Assembly (NCBI RefSeq): GCF_014706615.1
Contig: NZ_CP054877.1
Location: 682,001-746,000 of the forward strand
Direction: 5' to 3'
DNA length: 64,000 nt
Source: Candidatus Vesicomyosocius sp. SY067_SCS001
GTDB lineage: Bacteria; Pseudomonadota; Gammaproteobacteria; PS1; Pseudothioglobaceae
Positions 49,611 through 58,867 of this stretch are shown in pieces (positions within the stretch are counted from its first letter, which is position 1; every line of letters starts with the position of its first letter). The position numbers and the translations under genes were made by a program. Below the pieces are notes generated by a model that worked only from the letters and a program-made list of their open reading frames with translations, did not search any database and was not told the origin of the DNA.

Positions 49611-49850
49611 ATGAGTTCAACTATTGATAATAGTAATATAAGAGGCAATATTCTTATGTTAAGCACCTTAATTATAACTTTAATATTACCGCTAACATTA
49701 ATTATCTTATCTTATATCGGTATTATCTCTGGTACGTCTGAATATATCTATGCATTTGCAGTCATAATATCTATGATTTATATTATTGGAGGTACCATTT
49801 GGATGTTTACCCAAGATTTAAAAGATAGTAAACAACTCTTTGACGGCTAA
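49611..49850 (+). CDS. Small two-span membrane protein, unknown
   Basis: A 79-residue protein with two hydrophobic helices (about residues 13-40 and 46-67), a short basic/acidic tail QDLKDSKQLFDG, and a GGGGATAAAG-like ribosome site in front of the ATG. I do not recognise the family. It stands alone between two gene-poor areas. The ORF is clean, whereas decayed neighbours are not, so it is probably a real gene. It could be a component of a membrane complex, but this cannot be shown from sequence. Confidence 0.55.
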   Translation: MSSTIDNSNIRGNILMLSTLIITLILPLTLIILSYIGIISGTSEYIYAFAVIISMIYIIGGTIWMFTQDLKDSKQLFDG

Positions 49851-49924
49851 TATTATCGCTTGTTCAGTTGAATATCAAAATATTTATACAGTTTATCCAA
49901 GTGTAGAAAAAACCAAATAATCTA

Positions 49925-50135
49925 TTTATATTTTTTATAATTATCAGTCAGATTATAATTATTCTCTTAGTGTCATTAATTATACTAGTTAGTTTAAACG
50001 CTTGATAAAAAAATAAACAACTATCAATTAATCTTAAAACTAAATCAGAAGCAAATTTTAGAATCTATTGATAGATACAAATTTGAACTAATTAAAAAAG
50101 ATGAGAAATATTATCCATTGAATCAATCAAGATAA
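49925..50135 (+). pseudogene. ftsB: ftsB, decayed
   Basis: Directly upstream of ispD, the usual place of ftsB. Plus-strand fragments in two frames give the membrane helix SLIILVSLNA, two consecutive stops where a tryptophan-containing turn is expected, a coiled-coil part KNKQLSINLKTKSEANF, and, after a frameshift, the C-terminal signature ESIDRYKFELIKKDEKYY (compare FtsB ARxxLGMIKxxEhhY). The stop is at 50133-50135. FtsB forms the FtsQLB complex of the divisome. The relic is shortened. Confidence 0.72.
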
Positions 50136-50149
50136 AATTTAATTGAAAA

Positions 50150-50878
50150 ATGTCTAACGATTATTATTTAATTATTCCTGCTGGTGGTATAGGTACACGT
50201 ATGCACTCTGAAAAGGAAAATATTAACAGGAAAATTAAAATTTCTAAACAATACCTAAAATTATATAATGGACTAACTATACTCGACCAAACATTAAAGA
50301 TATTACTTAGTATTGATAAAATCAAAGGCTGTATTATTGCACTTGCAAATAAAGATTATTTATTCAATAAATCAATATTTAATAACCACTCAAAATTAAT
50401 AACAACAGTTATTGGTGGAAAAGAAAGAATGAACTCTGTTTTTAATGGACTTAAAGCACTCACATATTTTGCTAAAGACGATGATTGGATATTAGTTCAC
50501 GATAGTGTTCGTCCATGTGTTAAAGCATCAGAAATAATCAATTTAATGAACCAACTAGAACATCACGAAACCGGTGGATTACTTGCAACTAAGGTTGTAG
50601 ATACCATTAAACAAGCTAGCAATAATATTGTCAATACTACTATTGACAGGTCAAATCTTTGGCAAGCTCAAACACCACAAATGTATCGTTTTAGCGTGTT
50701 ATTAAAAGCCTTAAATACTGTTATTAATGATGGTATAAATATTACCGACGAAGCCAGTGCTATTGAATATTTAAGACTGAAATCGGTCTTGGTTAAATCT
50801 AGCAAAAGCAATATTAAAATTACTAACTCAGAAGATTTAGAACTAGCAAATTTTTACTTAGCCCAATATAAAGAATGA
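50150..50878 (+). CDS. ispD: 2-C-methyl-D-erythritol 4-phosphate cytidylyltransferase
   Basis: A 242-residue IspD, normal length. It attaches CMP to methylerythritol phosphate in the non-mevalonate isoprenoid pathway. The N-terminal loop PAGGIGTRM (residues 10-18), the VHDSVRPCV motif and NIKITNSEDL near the end are diagnostic. Its stop overlaps the ispF start by four bases (ATGA), the conserved ispD-ispF arrangement. No damage despite the ftsB relic 15 bp upstream. Confidence 0.95.
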   Translation: MSNDYYLIIPAGGIGTRMHSEKENINRKIKISKQYLKLYNGLTILDQTLKILLSIDKIKGCIIALANKDYLFNKSIFNNHSKLITTVIGGKERMNSVFNGLKALTYFAKDDDWILVHDSVRPCVKASEIINLMNQLEHHETGGLLATKVVDTIKQASNNIVNTTIDRSNLWQAQTPQMYRFSVLLKALNTVINDGINITDEASAIEYLRLKSVLVKSSKSNIKITNSEDLELANFYLAQYKE

Positions 50879-51348
50879 AAATAAAAACTGGACTAGGACA
50901 AGATTCCCACGCATTTTGTGATACAAATAAACTGCTTATTTTGGCAGGTGTTGTGTTTGACTATCCAAAAAGTCTTAATGCTAATAGTGATGGTGACGTG
51001 GTTTTTCATTCAATTACAAATGCTATTTCTTCTATTACTGGTATTAACATATTAGGCAATAAAGCAGATACTTTATGTAAACAAGGCGTAACTGATAGTG
51101 TTGAATATTTAAAATTAGCATTTAATGATTTAAAAAAATGGAAAATTCAACATGTTGCTATTTCCATTGAATGTTTACATCCTAAAATTTCACCCATGAT
51201 TGGAAAAATGAAACTTAGTATTTCTAAATTACTAAACATTGCACTTGAAGATGTGGGCATTACTGCCACTACTGACGAAGGACTAACTGAGTTTGGAAAA
51301 GGTAATGGAATTCAAGTTTTAAGTATTGTTACGGTGATAAAACAATGA
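50875..51348 (+). CDS. ispF: 2-C-methyl-D-erythritol 2,4-cyclodiphosphate synthase
   Basis: A 157-residue IspF. It cyclises the diphosphate intermediate. The metal-binding GLGQDSHAF (D10, H12) and the segment KADTLCKQGVTDSVEYL are visible, and TTDEGLTEFGKGNGI carries the CMP-binding TTxE region. The start overlaps ispD and the stop overlaps murC by four bases, so three genes share one transcript. In other gammaproteobacteria truD often follows ispF; here it is murC. Confidence 0.95.
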   Translation: MKIKTGLGQDSHAFCDTNKLLILAGVVFDYPKSLNANSDGDVVFHSITNAISSITGINILGNKADTLCKQGVTDSVEYLKLAFNDLKKWKIQHVAISIECLHPKISPMIGKMKLSISKLLNIALEDVGITATTDEGLTEFGKGNGIQVLSIVTVIKQ

Positions 51349-52754
51349 AAGATTTGCGCATGGTGTTTAAATCTAGAATAACCAATATTCATTTTGTTGG
51401 TATTGCTGGCTCTGGTATGAGTGGTATTGCTGAGGTGTTGCATAACCTTGGTTATGGTATATCTGGTTCAGATATTAGCCAAAATAAAATTACCGACAGA
51501 TTGAAAGAAATGGGTTGTCAAATTTATTATAACCACCATCAGGATAATATAAAAAATGCACAAGCGGTTGTTATTTCTAGTGCAATTAAAGATAACAATC
51601 CAGAAGTAATAAAAGCACATCAACTCAATATCCCAATTGTGCCTCGCGCAGAAATGTTGGCAGAATTAATGCGTTTTAGATTTGGTATAGCAATTGCAGG
51701 TACTCATGGGAAAACCACCACTACCAGTATTATTACCCATATTCTTAATATGGCTGAACTTGACCCAACTTATATTATTGGGGGAATATTAAATTCAAGT
51801 GGAATTAATGCCAAATTAGGTGAAAGTGACTATTTAATTGCTGAAGCAGATGAATCTGATGCTTCATTCTTACACTTACAATCCATGTTAAGTGTAATTA
51901 CCAATATTGACCATGAACATATGGCAACTTATGACAATAACTATCAAAACTTAAAAGATGCCTTTGTTAGTTTTAGTGCTAATTTACCGTTTTATGGTAC
52001 ATGTATTATATGCATAGACGATAAAGGCGTAAAAGAAATATTAAGCGAAATTCATAGACCAATCATCACTTATGGTTTTAATAATGATGCTGATATTCAA
52101 GCCATTAATGTCAAGCAAGTTGATATGCAAATGTATTTTGATATTATTTATGATAAATATACAAAACCATTTCCTATTAAGCTAAATTTAATTGGTAAGC
52201 ATAATATTCTTAACACATTAGCAGCCATTGGTATTTGCTGTGAACTTAATATTAAGATTAATATCATCCAAAAAGCATTGGCTAATTTTTCTGGCGTTGC
52301 TAGACGACTTGATTACCATGGAAAATTAAATATTAATAATCTCCAAATATCTTTGTTTGATGATTATGGTCATCATCCAAAAGAAATAAGTGCTGTATTT
52401 GAATCACTTAAAAATACTTATCAAAATAAACGTTTAATTGTTATTTTCCAGCCACATCGCTATTCTAGAACACAGGATTTATTTGATAATTTTACCCATA
52501 TACTTAGCACTGCTGATGCACTCATATTACTAGATATATATCCAGCCCAAGAAAAACCAATTGCTCATATTAATTCTTCCACCTTAGCTGATGCAATTAG
52601 AAAATATTCTAGCCTAAATCCAGTGGTGATAAAAAACCCAAAAAAAATCTTAACTATATTACCTAACATTGTGCACAATAACGACGTACTATTAACTTTG
52701 GGTGCAGGCGATATTCATACATTACCTGAGTTGCTAAAATTCAACTATACCTAA
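51345..52754 (+). CDS. murC: UDP-N-acetylmuramate-L-alanine ligase
   Basis: A 469-residue Mur ligase. It adds L-alanine to UDP-MurNAc, the first amino acid of the stem peptide. N-terminal domain: HFVGIAGSGMSGIAEVL; ATP loop GTHGKTTTTSII (about residues 120-131); ligand motif AEADESDASFLHL; and the Mur signature FDDYGHHPKEI. M6 is an alternative start. Coupled to ispF by ATGA and followed after 11 bp by murB and ddl, a piece of the division-and-cell-wall cluster. Confidence 0.95.
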   Translation: MKDLRMVFKSRITNIHFVGIAGSGMSGIAEVLHNLGYGISGSDISQNKITDRLKEMGCQIYYNHHQDNIKNAQAVVISSAIKDNNPEVIKAHQLNIPIVPRAEMLAELMRFRFGIAIAGTHGKTTTTSIITHILNMAELDPTYIIGGILNSSGINAKLGESDYLIAEADESDASFLHLQSMLSVITNIDHEHMATYDNNYQNLKDAFVSFSANLPFYGTCIICIDDKGVKEILSEIHRPIITYGFNNDADIQAINVKQVDMQMYFDIIYDKYTKPFPIKLNLIGKHNILNTLAAIGICCELNIKINIIQKALANFSGVARRLDYHGKLNINNLQISLFDDYGHHPKEISAVFESLKNTYQNKRLIVIFQPHRYSRTQDLFDNFTHILSTADALILLDIYPAQEKPIAHINSSTLADAIRKYSSLNPVVIKNPKKILTILPNIVHNNDVLLTLGAGDIHTLPELLKFNYT

Positions 52755-52765
52755 AAATAACTGAT

Positions 52766-53599
52766 TTGATATTATGTAATGAACCCATGAATTCACATTG
52801 TTCATTTAGAACAGGTGGATTAGCACAATATTTTTTTATCCCAAACGATTTAAAAGATTTATCTAATTTTCTTAAAACCAACACCAAGCCACTGTTATTT
52901 TTAGGGTTAGGAAGTAATTTACTTATACGTGACCAAGGATTTAAAGGTGTAGTAATTAAGTTGAGCAACTTCAAACAAACAAAAGTTGAAAAAAATACTC
53001 TATGGGTTGAAGCTGGTGTAACATTGGCAAAACTATCTAGGTTATGCTATGAAAACTATCTATACGGTGGTGAGTTCTTATCTGCCATTCCAGGTACTGT
53101 TGGTGGAGCACTAATGATGAATGCAGGGGCATTCGGTTTTGAATTTTGGCAACATGTTGTTAGTGTAACTACTATTAATCAATTAGGCGTTGTATTTAAA
53201 CGAACAAAAGGTAATTTTGATATTGGATATCGACATGTTCACTCTCAACACTCCAACGAATATTTTATTAATGCAACATTAAAGTTTAATCAAACAAAAC
53301 CACAAATAGATATCAAACAATTACTAGATAAGCGTAATCAATGCCAGCCTACTGGTAAGGCAAGTTGTGGCAGTGTATTTAAAAATTCAAAAAATTATTT
53401 TGCAGCAAAGTTAATTGAAGATAGCCAATTGAAAGGTGTTTGTATAGGTGGTGCTTGCATATCAAACAAACATGCTAATTTTATCATCAATCAAAATAAA
53501 GCCAGTAGTTCTGATATTATAAATTTAATTACGCACATTCAACAAACCGTAAAATCGAACTTTGATATTGACTTAGAGTTAGAGGTAATAATTAAATGA
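52766..53599 (+). CDS. murB: UDP-N-acetylenolpyruvoylglucosamine reductase
   Basis: A 277-residue flavoenzyme with TTG start (52766); ATG at 52787 would begin only at the end of the NEPM motif. It reduces the enolpyruvate to UDP-MurNAc. FAD-binding segments are FLGLGSNLLIRDQGF and SAIPGTVGGALMMNAGA; the proton-donor serine lies in GKASCGSVFKN. Overlaps ddl by 4 bp. Part of the same murein precursor run as murC and ddl. Confidence 0.93.
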   Translation: MILCNEPMNSHCSFRTGGLAQYFFIPNDLKDLSNFLKTNTKPLLFLGLGSNLLIRDQGFKGVVIKLSNFKQTKVEKNTLWVEAGVTLAKLSRLCYENYLYGGEFLSAIPGTVGGALMMNAGAFGFEFWQHVVSVTTINQLGVVFKRTKGNFDIGYRHVHSQHSNEYFINATLKFNQTKPQIDIKQLLDKRNQCQPTGKASCGSVFKNSKNYFAAKLIEDSQLKGVCIGGACISNKHANFIINQNKASSSDIINLITHIQQTVKSNFDIDLELEVIIK

Positions 53600-54477
53600 T
53601 TGCAGTACTAATGGGAGGGAATTCCGCAGAAAGAGCAATTTCTCTTAGAAGTGGCGAAGCTATTTATCAAACACTCAGCAATCAAAATATTGATTGTTTT
53701 ACATTTGACTGGTATGGGGATAACTTATCAGAACTTTGGAAACAAGAATTTGACCAAGTATTTATTATACTACATGGTCGTGGTGGTGAAGACGGGTATA
53801 TTCAAAAACAACTAGAAGACCGAGGTATTTGTTATACAGGATCTGATTCGAATTCTAGTCATAACAGCATGGATAAAGCACGTACCAAAATAATCTGGAA
53901 ACAGCACGATCTTACACTTGCACCTTCTATTATTGCAAATATTCACCGACCTATTAATCCTATTAGCTTTCCATTACCTTGGGTAGTTAAACCCACTTTA
54001 GAAGGTTCCAGCATTGGCATTAGTAAAGTTGATAATCAAATACAATTAAATGATGCATTAATGCTTGCCTGGCAATATGCTCCATATGCTTTAATTGAGC
54101 AATGGATTAAAGGTGATGAATATACAGTAGCAATTTTAGGTGATAAAGCCTTACCAGTTGTGAAAATTATAACTGATCAAAATTTTTATGATTATGAGTC
54201 AAAATATCACTCAAATAAGACTCAATATTTATGCCCTTGTGATCTAAGCCCAACTCAGGAAAAAGAATTACAAGACATTGCACTTAAAGCATTTTTTGCT
54301 ATTAATGCCAAAGGATGGGGGCGAGTAGATTTCATTATTAATCAACATAATAAACCTTATTTATTAGAAATAAATACCGTTCCTGGTATGACTTCACATT
54401 CATTAGTTCCTATAGCGGCAAAAGCAATAGGCATAAACTTTAATAAACTAGTAACATCAATTATTAATGAAATATAA
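53596..54477 (+). CDS. ddl: D-alanine-D-alanine ligase
   Basis: A 293-residue ATP-grasp ligase, slightly shorter than E. coli DdlB (306). N-terminal MGGNSAERAISLRSG, ATP-binding VKPTLEGSSIGISKV, catalytic loop and the metal site LLEINTVPGMTSHSL. It joins two D-alanines for the stem peptide. In gammaproteobacteria ftsQ, ftsA and ftsZ normally follow ddl; none does here. The stop codon overlaps a possible vestige of the ftsQ start (ATG 54467). Confidence 0.94.
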   Translation: MIAVLMGGNSAERAISLRSGEAIYQTLSNQNIDCFTFDWYGDNLSELWKQEFDQVFIILHGRGGEDGYIQKQLEDRGICYTGSDSNSSHNSMDKARTKIIWKQHDLTLAPSIIANIHRPINPISFPLPWVVKPTLEGSSIGISKVDNQIQLNDALMLAWQYAPYALIEQWIKGDEYTVAILGDKALPVVKIITDQNFYDYESKYHSNKTQYLCPCDLSPTQEKELQDIALKAFFAINAKGWGRVDFIINQHNKPYLLEINTVPGMTSHSLVPIAAKAIGINFNKLVTSIINEI

Positions 54478-55053
54478 AAGTATAAATAGTTTAAAAACCT
54501 ACTTATCAACTAATATTCAAAATATTTTCTACTATTCCATTTGAACTTGTTATATAAAATATAGAAAATACTCATATAAATGAATTCTTAAAAGTTGATA
54601 TTTGATTGGAAAATTGATAAAAAACTTTTAATTTCATAACAAGCATTAATACAATAAATATTATCCTTTATCACTAAAATATATCAACTAGAGCAATAAG
54701 ATAATCTAAAAAATAGATAAAAGTTAAATTCTATTTAAATATCTAAAGGCCAATCGATAGAAATATTGATAAAATTCCAAGTGGTTATAATAACTAAAAA
54801 ATACATATTTAATTGAATGTATTACATATACCACAAAATTAACAATAAAATATATCATTGATATTATCAAATAACTTCTTTTTCTACTTAAATATTATTC
54901 ATTCTGATAAGAATATCAGAGAAACTATAAAAAATAGAGCGTTAAGTCGGTACTAGTAGTATAGAAATTTACAGTATATATTTTAAATTCATAAATAAAA
55001 AAGTAACACTCTTAACGGTATTATCTTAATTAATCAGCAATACATTCATATTT
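54478..55053. other. Former ftsQ position, no intact gene
   Basis: 576 bp after ddl. A reading starting inside ddl (ATG 54467) gives MKYKSINSLKTYLSTNIQNI and FYYSI before a stop, and then only broken frames. This would be an ftsQ start by position, but no FtsQ motif (POTRA, WV) can be made out. ftsA and ftsZ are absent. Confidence 0.4.
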
Positions 55054-56520
55054 TTATTTTATATTAGAATTAATAACATTAATAATAACAATTAATTTTT
55101 GTCTAGGCTGTAATGGTTGTTCATCTATCAATTGATTCCATTTTTTAAGTTGACTAATTCGCACACCAAATTTATGTGCAATGGTAGACAAATTATCGCC
55201 ACTTTTAACATAATAAATAATTTTCCTATCAATGCTTATGCCTACATTGATTAATTCTGACAAATCTTTAGACTTTCTTGAATTGGGTTGCCATAATACC
55301 AATTTTTTACCTACTTTAAGTAGTCTTGTTTTAGTAATATGATTCCACTTTGCGATATTATCCACATGAATATTATATTTTCTAGCGATACTCCATAAAC
55401 TATCGCCGTTCACAACCCTATGAACTACTTTAGTACCAATTTTTTCCGGATTTATTTTTTGAACTTCTCTTTTTTCTTTTGAGATAAAATAATATTTATC
55501 ATGTTTTTGTGAAACTGGCACAATCAAATATTCATCTACTTTAACCATGTTATTATGCAAATTATTCACACTTTTTATCTGACTTATTGTAGTGTTAAAT
55601 AGATGAGCAATCTTACTTAGACTATCACCATAATTAATCTGATAACGTACCCATTTCACTCTATTACTTTTTGGATATTTGGACAAATTTTCTTTAAAGA
55701 TTGCAACTTTATCAATCGGTAATAGTAAATTATAAGAACCATCGCTTGGTGTTGCCCAGCGTTTAAGTCCTGGATTTAAAGTATATAACTGTTCTAAATC
55801 TAGTTGTGCCCATTCAGAAATTAACACTAAATCAAATTGCGAATCAAGCTTAATAGCTTGAACTTTAGGTGTATTGTTAACTACTGTGAGTATTTGTCCG
55901 TATTTTTTAGGATTCTTGATAAGTTCTGCTACTGCCAATAATCTTGGTACATAGCCTCTAGTTTCTTCTGGTAAATCTAGATGCCAAAAATCAGCTAGTT
56001 TACCTTGTTGTTTATTTTTAGTAATAGCTTTTTGTACACGCCCTGGACCTGAATTATAAGCAGCAATTGCTAATAACCAATCTCCATTAAATAGTTTATT
56101 AAGATTTTTTAAATACTTAACTGCCGCCTTAGTTGAAGCAAGTACATCACGACGAGCGTCATACCACCAATTATTTTCTAAACCATAGAGTTTTCCAGTC
56201 GAAGGAATAAATTGCCACAAACCTGAGGCCATACCATGTGAATAAGAAAATGGATAATAAGCTGATTCAATAATTGGCATTAAAGCAATCTCAATCGGCA
56301 ACCCAGCAAGTTCTACTTCCGTTTTTACTAAATACAAATAAGGACGTGCACGCTTAGTAATACGCGTTAAATAGTCAGGATTTTTTTTAAACCAATCAAT
56401 ATGCCAAAACAATTCTTTTTGACTGGGTACGCTTAACATATAACGATTGGAAATATAACACCATAAATCCTTCTCAATAACCAAGTTATTAATAGTATTA
56501 ATTTGTATAGGATTTGGCAC
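55054..56520 (-). CDS. mltD: Lytic murein transglycosylase MltD, start codon in doubt
   Basis: A 488-residue transglycosylase. The SLT domain has the catalytic glutamate in LMPIIESAYYPFSYSHGMAS and the family GLWQFIPSTGKLYGL; three LysM repeats follow (near residues 310-355, 368-410 and 438-480). MltD cuts glycan strands to anhydro-muropeptides. The only standard start is GTG at 56520, which lacks a signal peptide. In frame upstream a signal-like LFFFIFFLLFGVCEGA is preceded by ATC (56613-56611) where ATG is expected, giving 31 more residues. So the ancestral start may be lost, or ATC may be used. Overlap with bolA's end would make this start overlap the stop of bolA. Confidence 0.85.
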   Translation of the reverse strand: MPNPIQINTINNLVIEKDLWCYISNRYMLSVPSQKELFWHIDWFKKNPDYLTRITKRARPYLYLVKTEVELAGLPIEIALMPIIESAYYPFSYSHGMASGLWQFIPSTGKLYGLENNWWYDARRDVLASTKAAVKYLKNLNKLFNGDWLLAIAAYNSGPGRVQKAITKNKQQGKLADFWHLDLPEETRGYVPRLLAVAELIKNPKKYGQILTVVNNTPKVQAIKLDSQFDLVLISEWAQLDLEQLYTLNPGLKRWATPSDGSYNLLLPIDKVAIFKENLSKYPKSNRVKWVRYQINYGDSLSKIAHLFNTTISQIKSVNNLHNNMVKVDEYLIVPVSQKHDKYYFISKEKREVQKINPEKIGTKVVHRVVNGDSLWSIARKYNIHVDNIAKWNHITKTRLLKVGKKLVLWQPNSRKSKDLSELINVGISIDRKIIYYVKSGDNLSTIAHKFGVRISQLKKWNQLIDEQPLQPRQKLIVIINVINSNIK

Positions 56521-56606
56521 TACTTTTGTAAGAGTATTTAAAACTATAGCACCCTCACAAACACCAAATAATAGGAAAAAAATAAAAAAAAATAGTTTAC
56601 AAAACT

Positions 56607-56915
56607 TTAAGATGTTGAACTACCTACACATTTAGGCGAGTCTGGCACACCATTTTTCATCTGCCACTCAGCAGATGTATAAGTATGTATTGATAATGCA
56701 TGAATATAAACCATCTCTTCTTTAAATAATTGGTTAATAAAACGATGCCTTTCAATCAGTTTTAAATCATCAAAATAATCACTCACTACAATTAACTTAA
56801 AATGAGATTCCCTACTAGGGCCAGAATGGTTATGAGATTCATTAAAAACCTTAAGATAACTTGGACTTAATGCTATTTGTAATTGTTCAGTTAAATATTG
56901 TTGCATATTACTCAT
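56607..56915 (-). CDS. bolA: BolA-family protein
   Basis: A 102-residue protein of the BolA fold. Its beginning MSNMQQYLTEQLQIALSPSY, the NHSGPSRESHFKLIVVS stretch with the loop histidine, and LKLIERHRFINQLFKEEM with the C-terminal conserved HALSIHTYT are family features. BolA proteins work with monothiol glutaredoxins in Fe-S cluster or iron sensing. Located upstream of mltD on the same strand; the mltD signal-like reading runs through its final codons. Confidence 0.88.
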   Translation of the reverse strand: MSNMQQYLTEQLQIALSPSYLKVFNESHNHSGPSRESHFKLIVVSDYFDDLKLIERHRFINQLFKEEMVYIHALSIHTYTSAEWQMKNGVPDSPKCVGSSTS

Positions 56916-57821
56916 ATCACACTACCTTCAAAAAAATTCAAAATTATCAGAGAATAAATTTTCTCTAAATACGTCTTGTTTCACAAAAATATCCACTATA
57001 GTTTTAACTATTGACAATAGTTCACAAGCATAAATCTTATAATCACTAAACAATCAAAATTAGCTAACACACCTTCGTACATATAACCTACTTTTACCTT
57101 ACAAGTATTATTTGCTTATGATAATATAGGAATAAGGTTAATATTTTTATGGTTTTTAGACTATTATTTAGTCAAATCTATCTTATCTCTAACACCCCAC
57201 AATAAATATATATTATTCTCCTAAATTTAATATCAATTTACAAGCTTGACCATCACTATAATAGGGCTAAACTCAGTTTCTACAGCTACTAAAATAACTA
57301 ATTTTTTATTTTTTCTATAAGATAAAAATTCCATTTAGGTTCTTTAATTTTAAGTAATGATGATTTTTATTACAACTTCTTAAAGAAAAAATTGGTAAAT
57401 CTTCAATTAAACGAATGCGAAATTCAATCAAATCACTGTCACTAGATACATTAACAATAGAAAACAATAGAAAAAACATGAATATCAAAATCAGGATGGA
57501 CTAAATCAATCTATTGCCATACTAAATATTCTAACAAATTAGAGCTAAGAATTTTTAAAAATATTTAAACTATATCATAAGGCAGTATTATCACTTTAAT
57601 ATCTACAATATTTCCTAAAACCCAACTACTACCAAATAAACATTAGTTTTTACTCCATAAACCAATCCATCATTTATAATATTATCCTCAGTATCAGGTT
57701 GGAGAATACTACTCTTGAATTAATCTTCAATTGTAAACATATGTTTATCATTTAATAAATTTGACACTGACATTATAATGTAGGTTATATTTCATTAATA
57801 CCTAATAATTAAAAGCTTTTT
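56916..57821. other. Gene-free stretch with unassigned minus-strand relic
   Basis: About 900 bp. Minus-strand frames from about 57775 down to about 57150 show MSVSNLLNDKHMFTIED, LVHPDFDIHVFSIV, then NVSSDSDLIEFRIRLIEDLP and RSCNKNHHYLKLKNLNGIFI, each separated by stops or frame changes. It once encoded a protein of at least 150 residues. I cannot name the family. The expected gene before miaA, mutL, is not recognisable here. Confidence 0.45.
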
Positions 57822-58739
57822 ATGCCAATCCAAATCAATAAAACTGTAATATTTTTAATGGGTCCTACCGCTTCAGGTAAGACTAATTTAGCCATTAAAT
57901 TAAGCCAACAATTTAAAACTCGGCTTATTAGCGTTGATTCTGCTCTTATTTACAAAGGAATGAACATTGGCACTGCCAAACCAGATAAGGCAACCTTAAA
58001 AAAATATCCTCACCACTTAATTAATATTTGCAATCCAGAAAGTTCATATTCAGCCTTTGATTTTATACGTGATGCTAACAAACAAATCAAAACCGCTTTT
58101 GCTAGAAATGAATTACCCATTTTAGTAGGTGGTACCTCATTTTATTTTCATGTACTAGAACACGGATTATCCAATTTACCAGAATCAAGTGCTAAATCAA
58201 AAAAAAAATTCAACCAATTACTTAGGAGTAAAGGTGCAATTGAACTACACCAGGACCTTAAAAAAATTGACCCTCAAGCAGCTAATAAAATTCACCCAAA
58301 CGATTCACAAAGAATCATACGTGCACTTGAAGTATTTAACCTAAGTGGAAAAACAATTAGTGAATTACAAGGCAACAAAAAACCTATTATTGACCATCCC
58401 ATTAAAAAAATTATTCTCATGCCTAAACGAAACGAACTACATGCAAAAATTGAAACTCGCTTTTTATTAATGATGAAGAATGGTTTTTTAAACGAAGTTC
58501 AACATCTTAAACAAAATCCAAACATACACCAAAATTTATCTTCAATTCGTTGTGTTGGCTACCGACAAGCATGGCAATATTTAAACGGGAAAATAGATAA
58601 AACAGAAATGATAGAAAAAATTATCATCGCCACTCGACAACTGTGCAAACGCCAAAGCACTTGGCTAAAAAATGAAAAATACGCCTTAGTTTTAAACAAT
58701 TCCAATCTTACTAAAGCAGTTACATTCATCAACTCATAA
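57822..58739 (+). CDS. miaA: tRNA dimethylallyltransferase
   Basis: A 305-residue MiaA. It transfers the dimethylallyl group to A37 of UNN-decoding tRNAs. P-loop GPTASGKTNLA (residues 14-24), the catalytic aspartate region SVDSALIYKGMNIGTAKP, and the ATP/tRNA contact VGGTSFYFHVLEHGL are visible, as is RCVGYRQAW near the C-terminus. The product is modified further by MiaB in this same window. Not followed by hfq, which normally comes next in gammaproteobacteria. Confidence 0.95.
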   Translation: MPIQINKTVIFLMGPTASGKTNLAIKLSQQFKTRLISVDSALIYKGMNIGTAKPDKATLKKYPHHLINICNPESSYSAFDFIRDANKQIKTAFARNELPILVGGTSFYFHVLEHGLSNLPESSAKSKKKFNQLLRSKGAIELHQDLKKIDPQAANKIHPNDSQRIIRALEVFNLSGKTISELQGNKKPIIDHPIKKIILMPKRNELHAKIETRFLLMMKNGFLNEVQHLKQNPNIHQNLSSIRCVGYRQAWQYLNGKIDKTEMIEKIIIATRQLCKRQSTWLKNEKYALVLNNSNLTKAVTFINS

Positions 58740-58867
58740 AATAATCGCAGAAATAGAACAACCTATCTCTTAGATTTTTGTTTTTCTTACCAATGAAATA
58801 TACTTCTCATAAAGTCCATCTTTTATATTAACCAAAGCTATCCTAGTAGGACTTTTTAAAATCTAAA

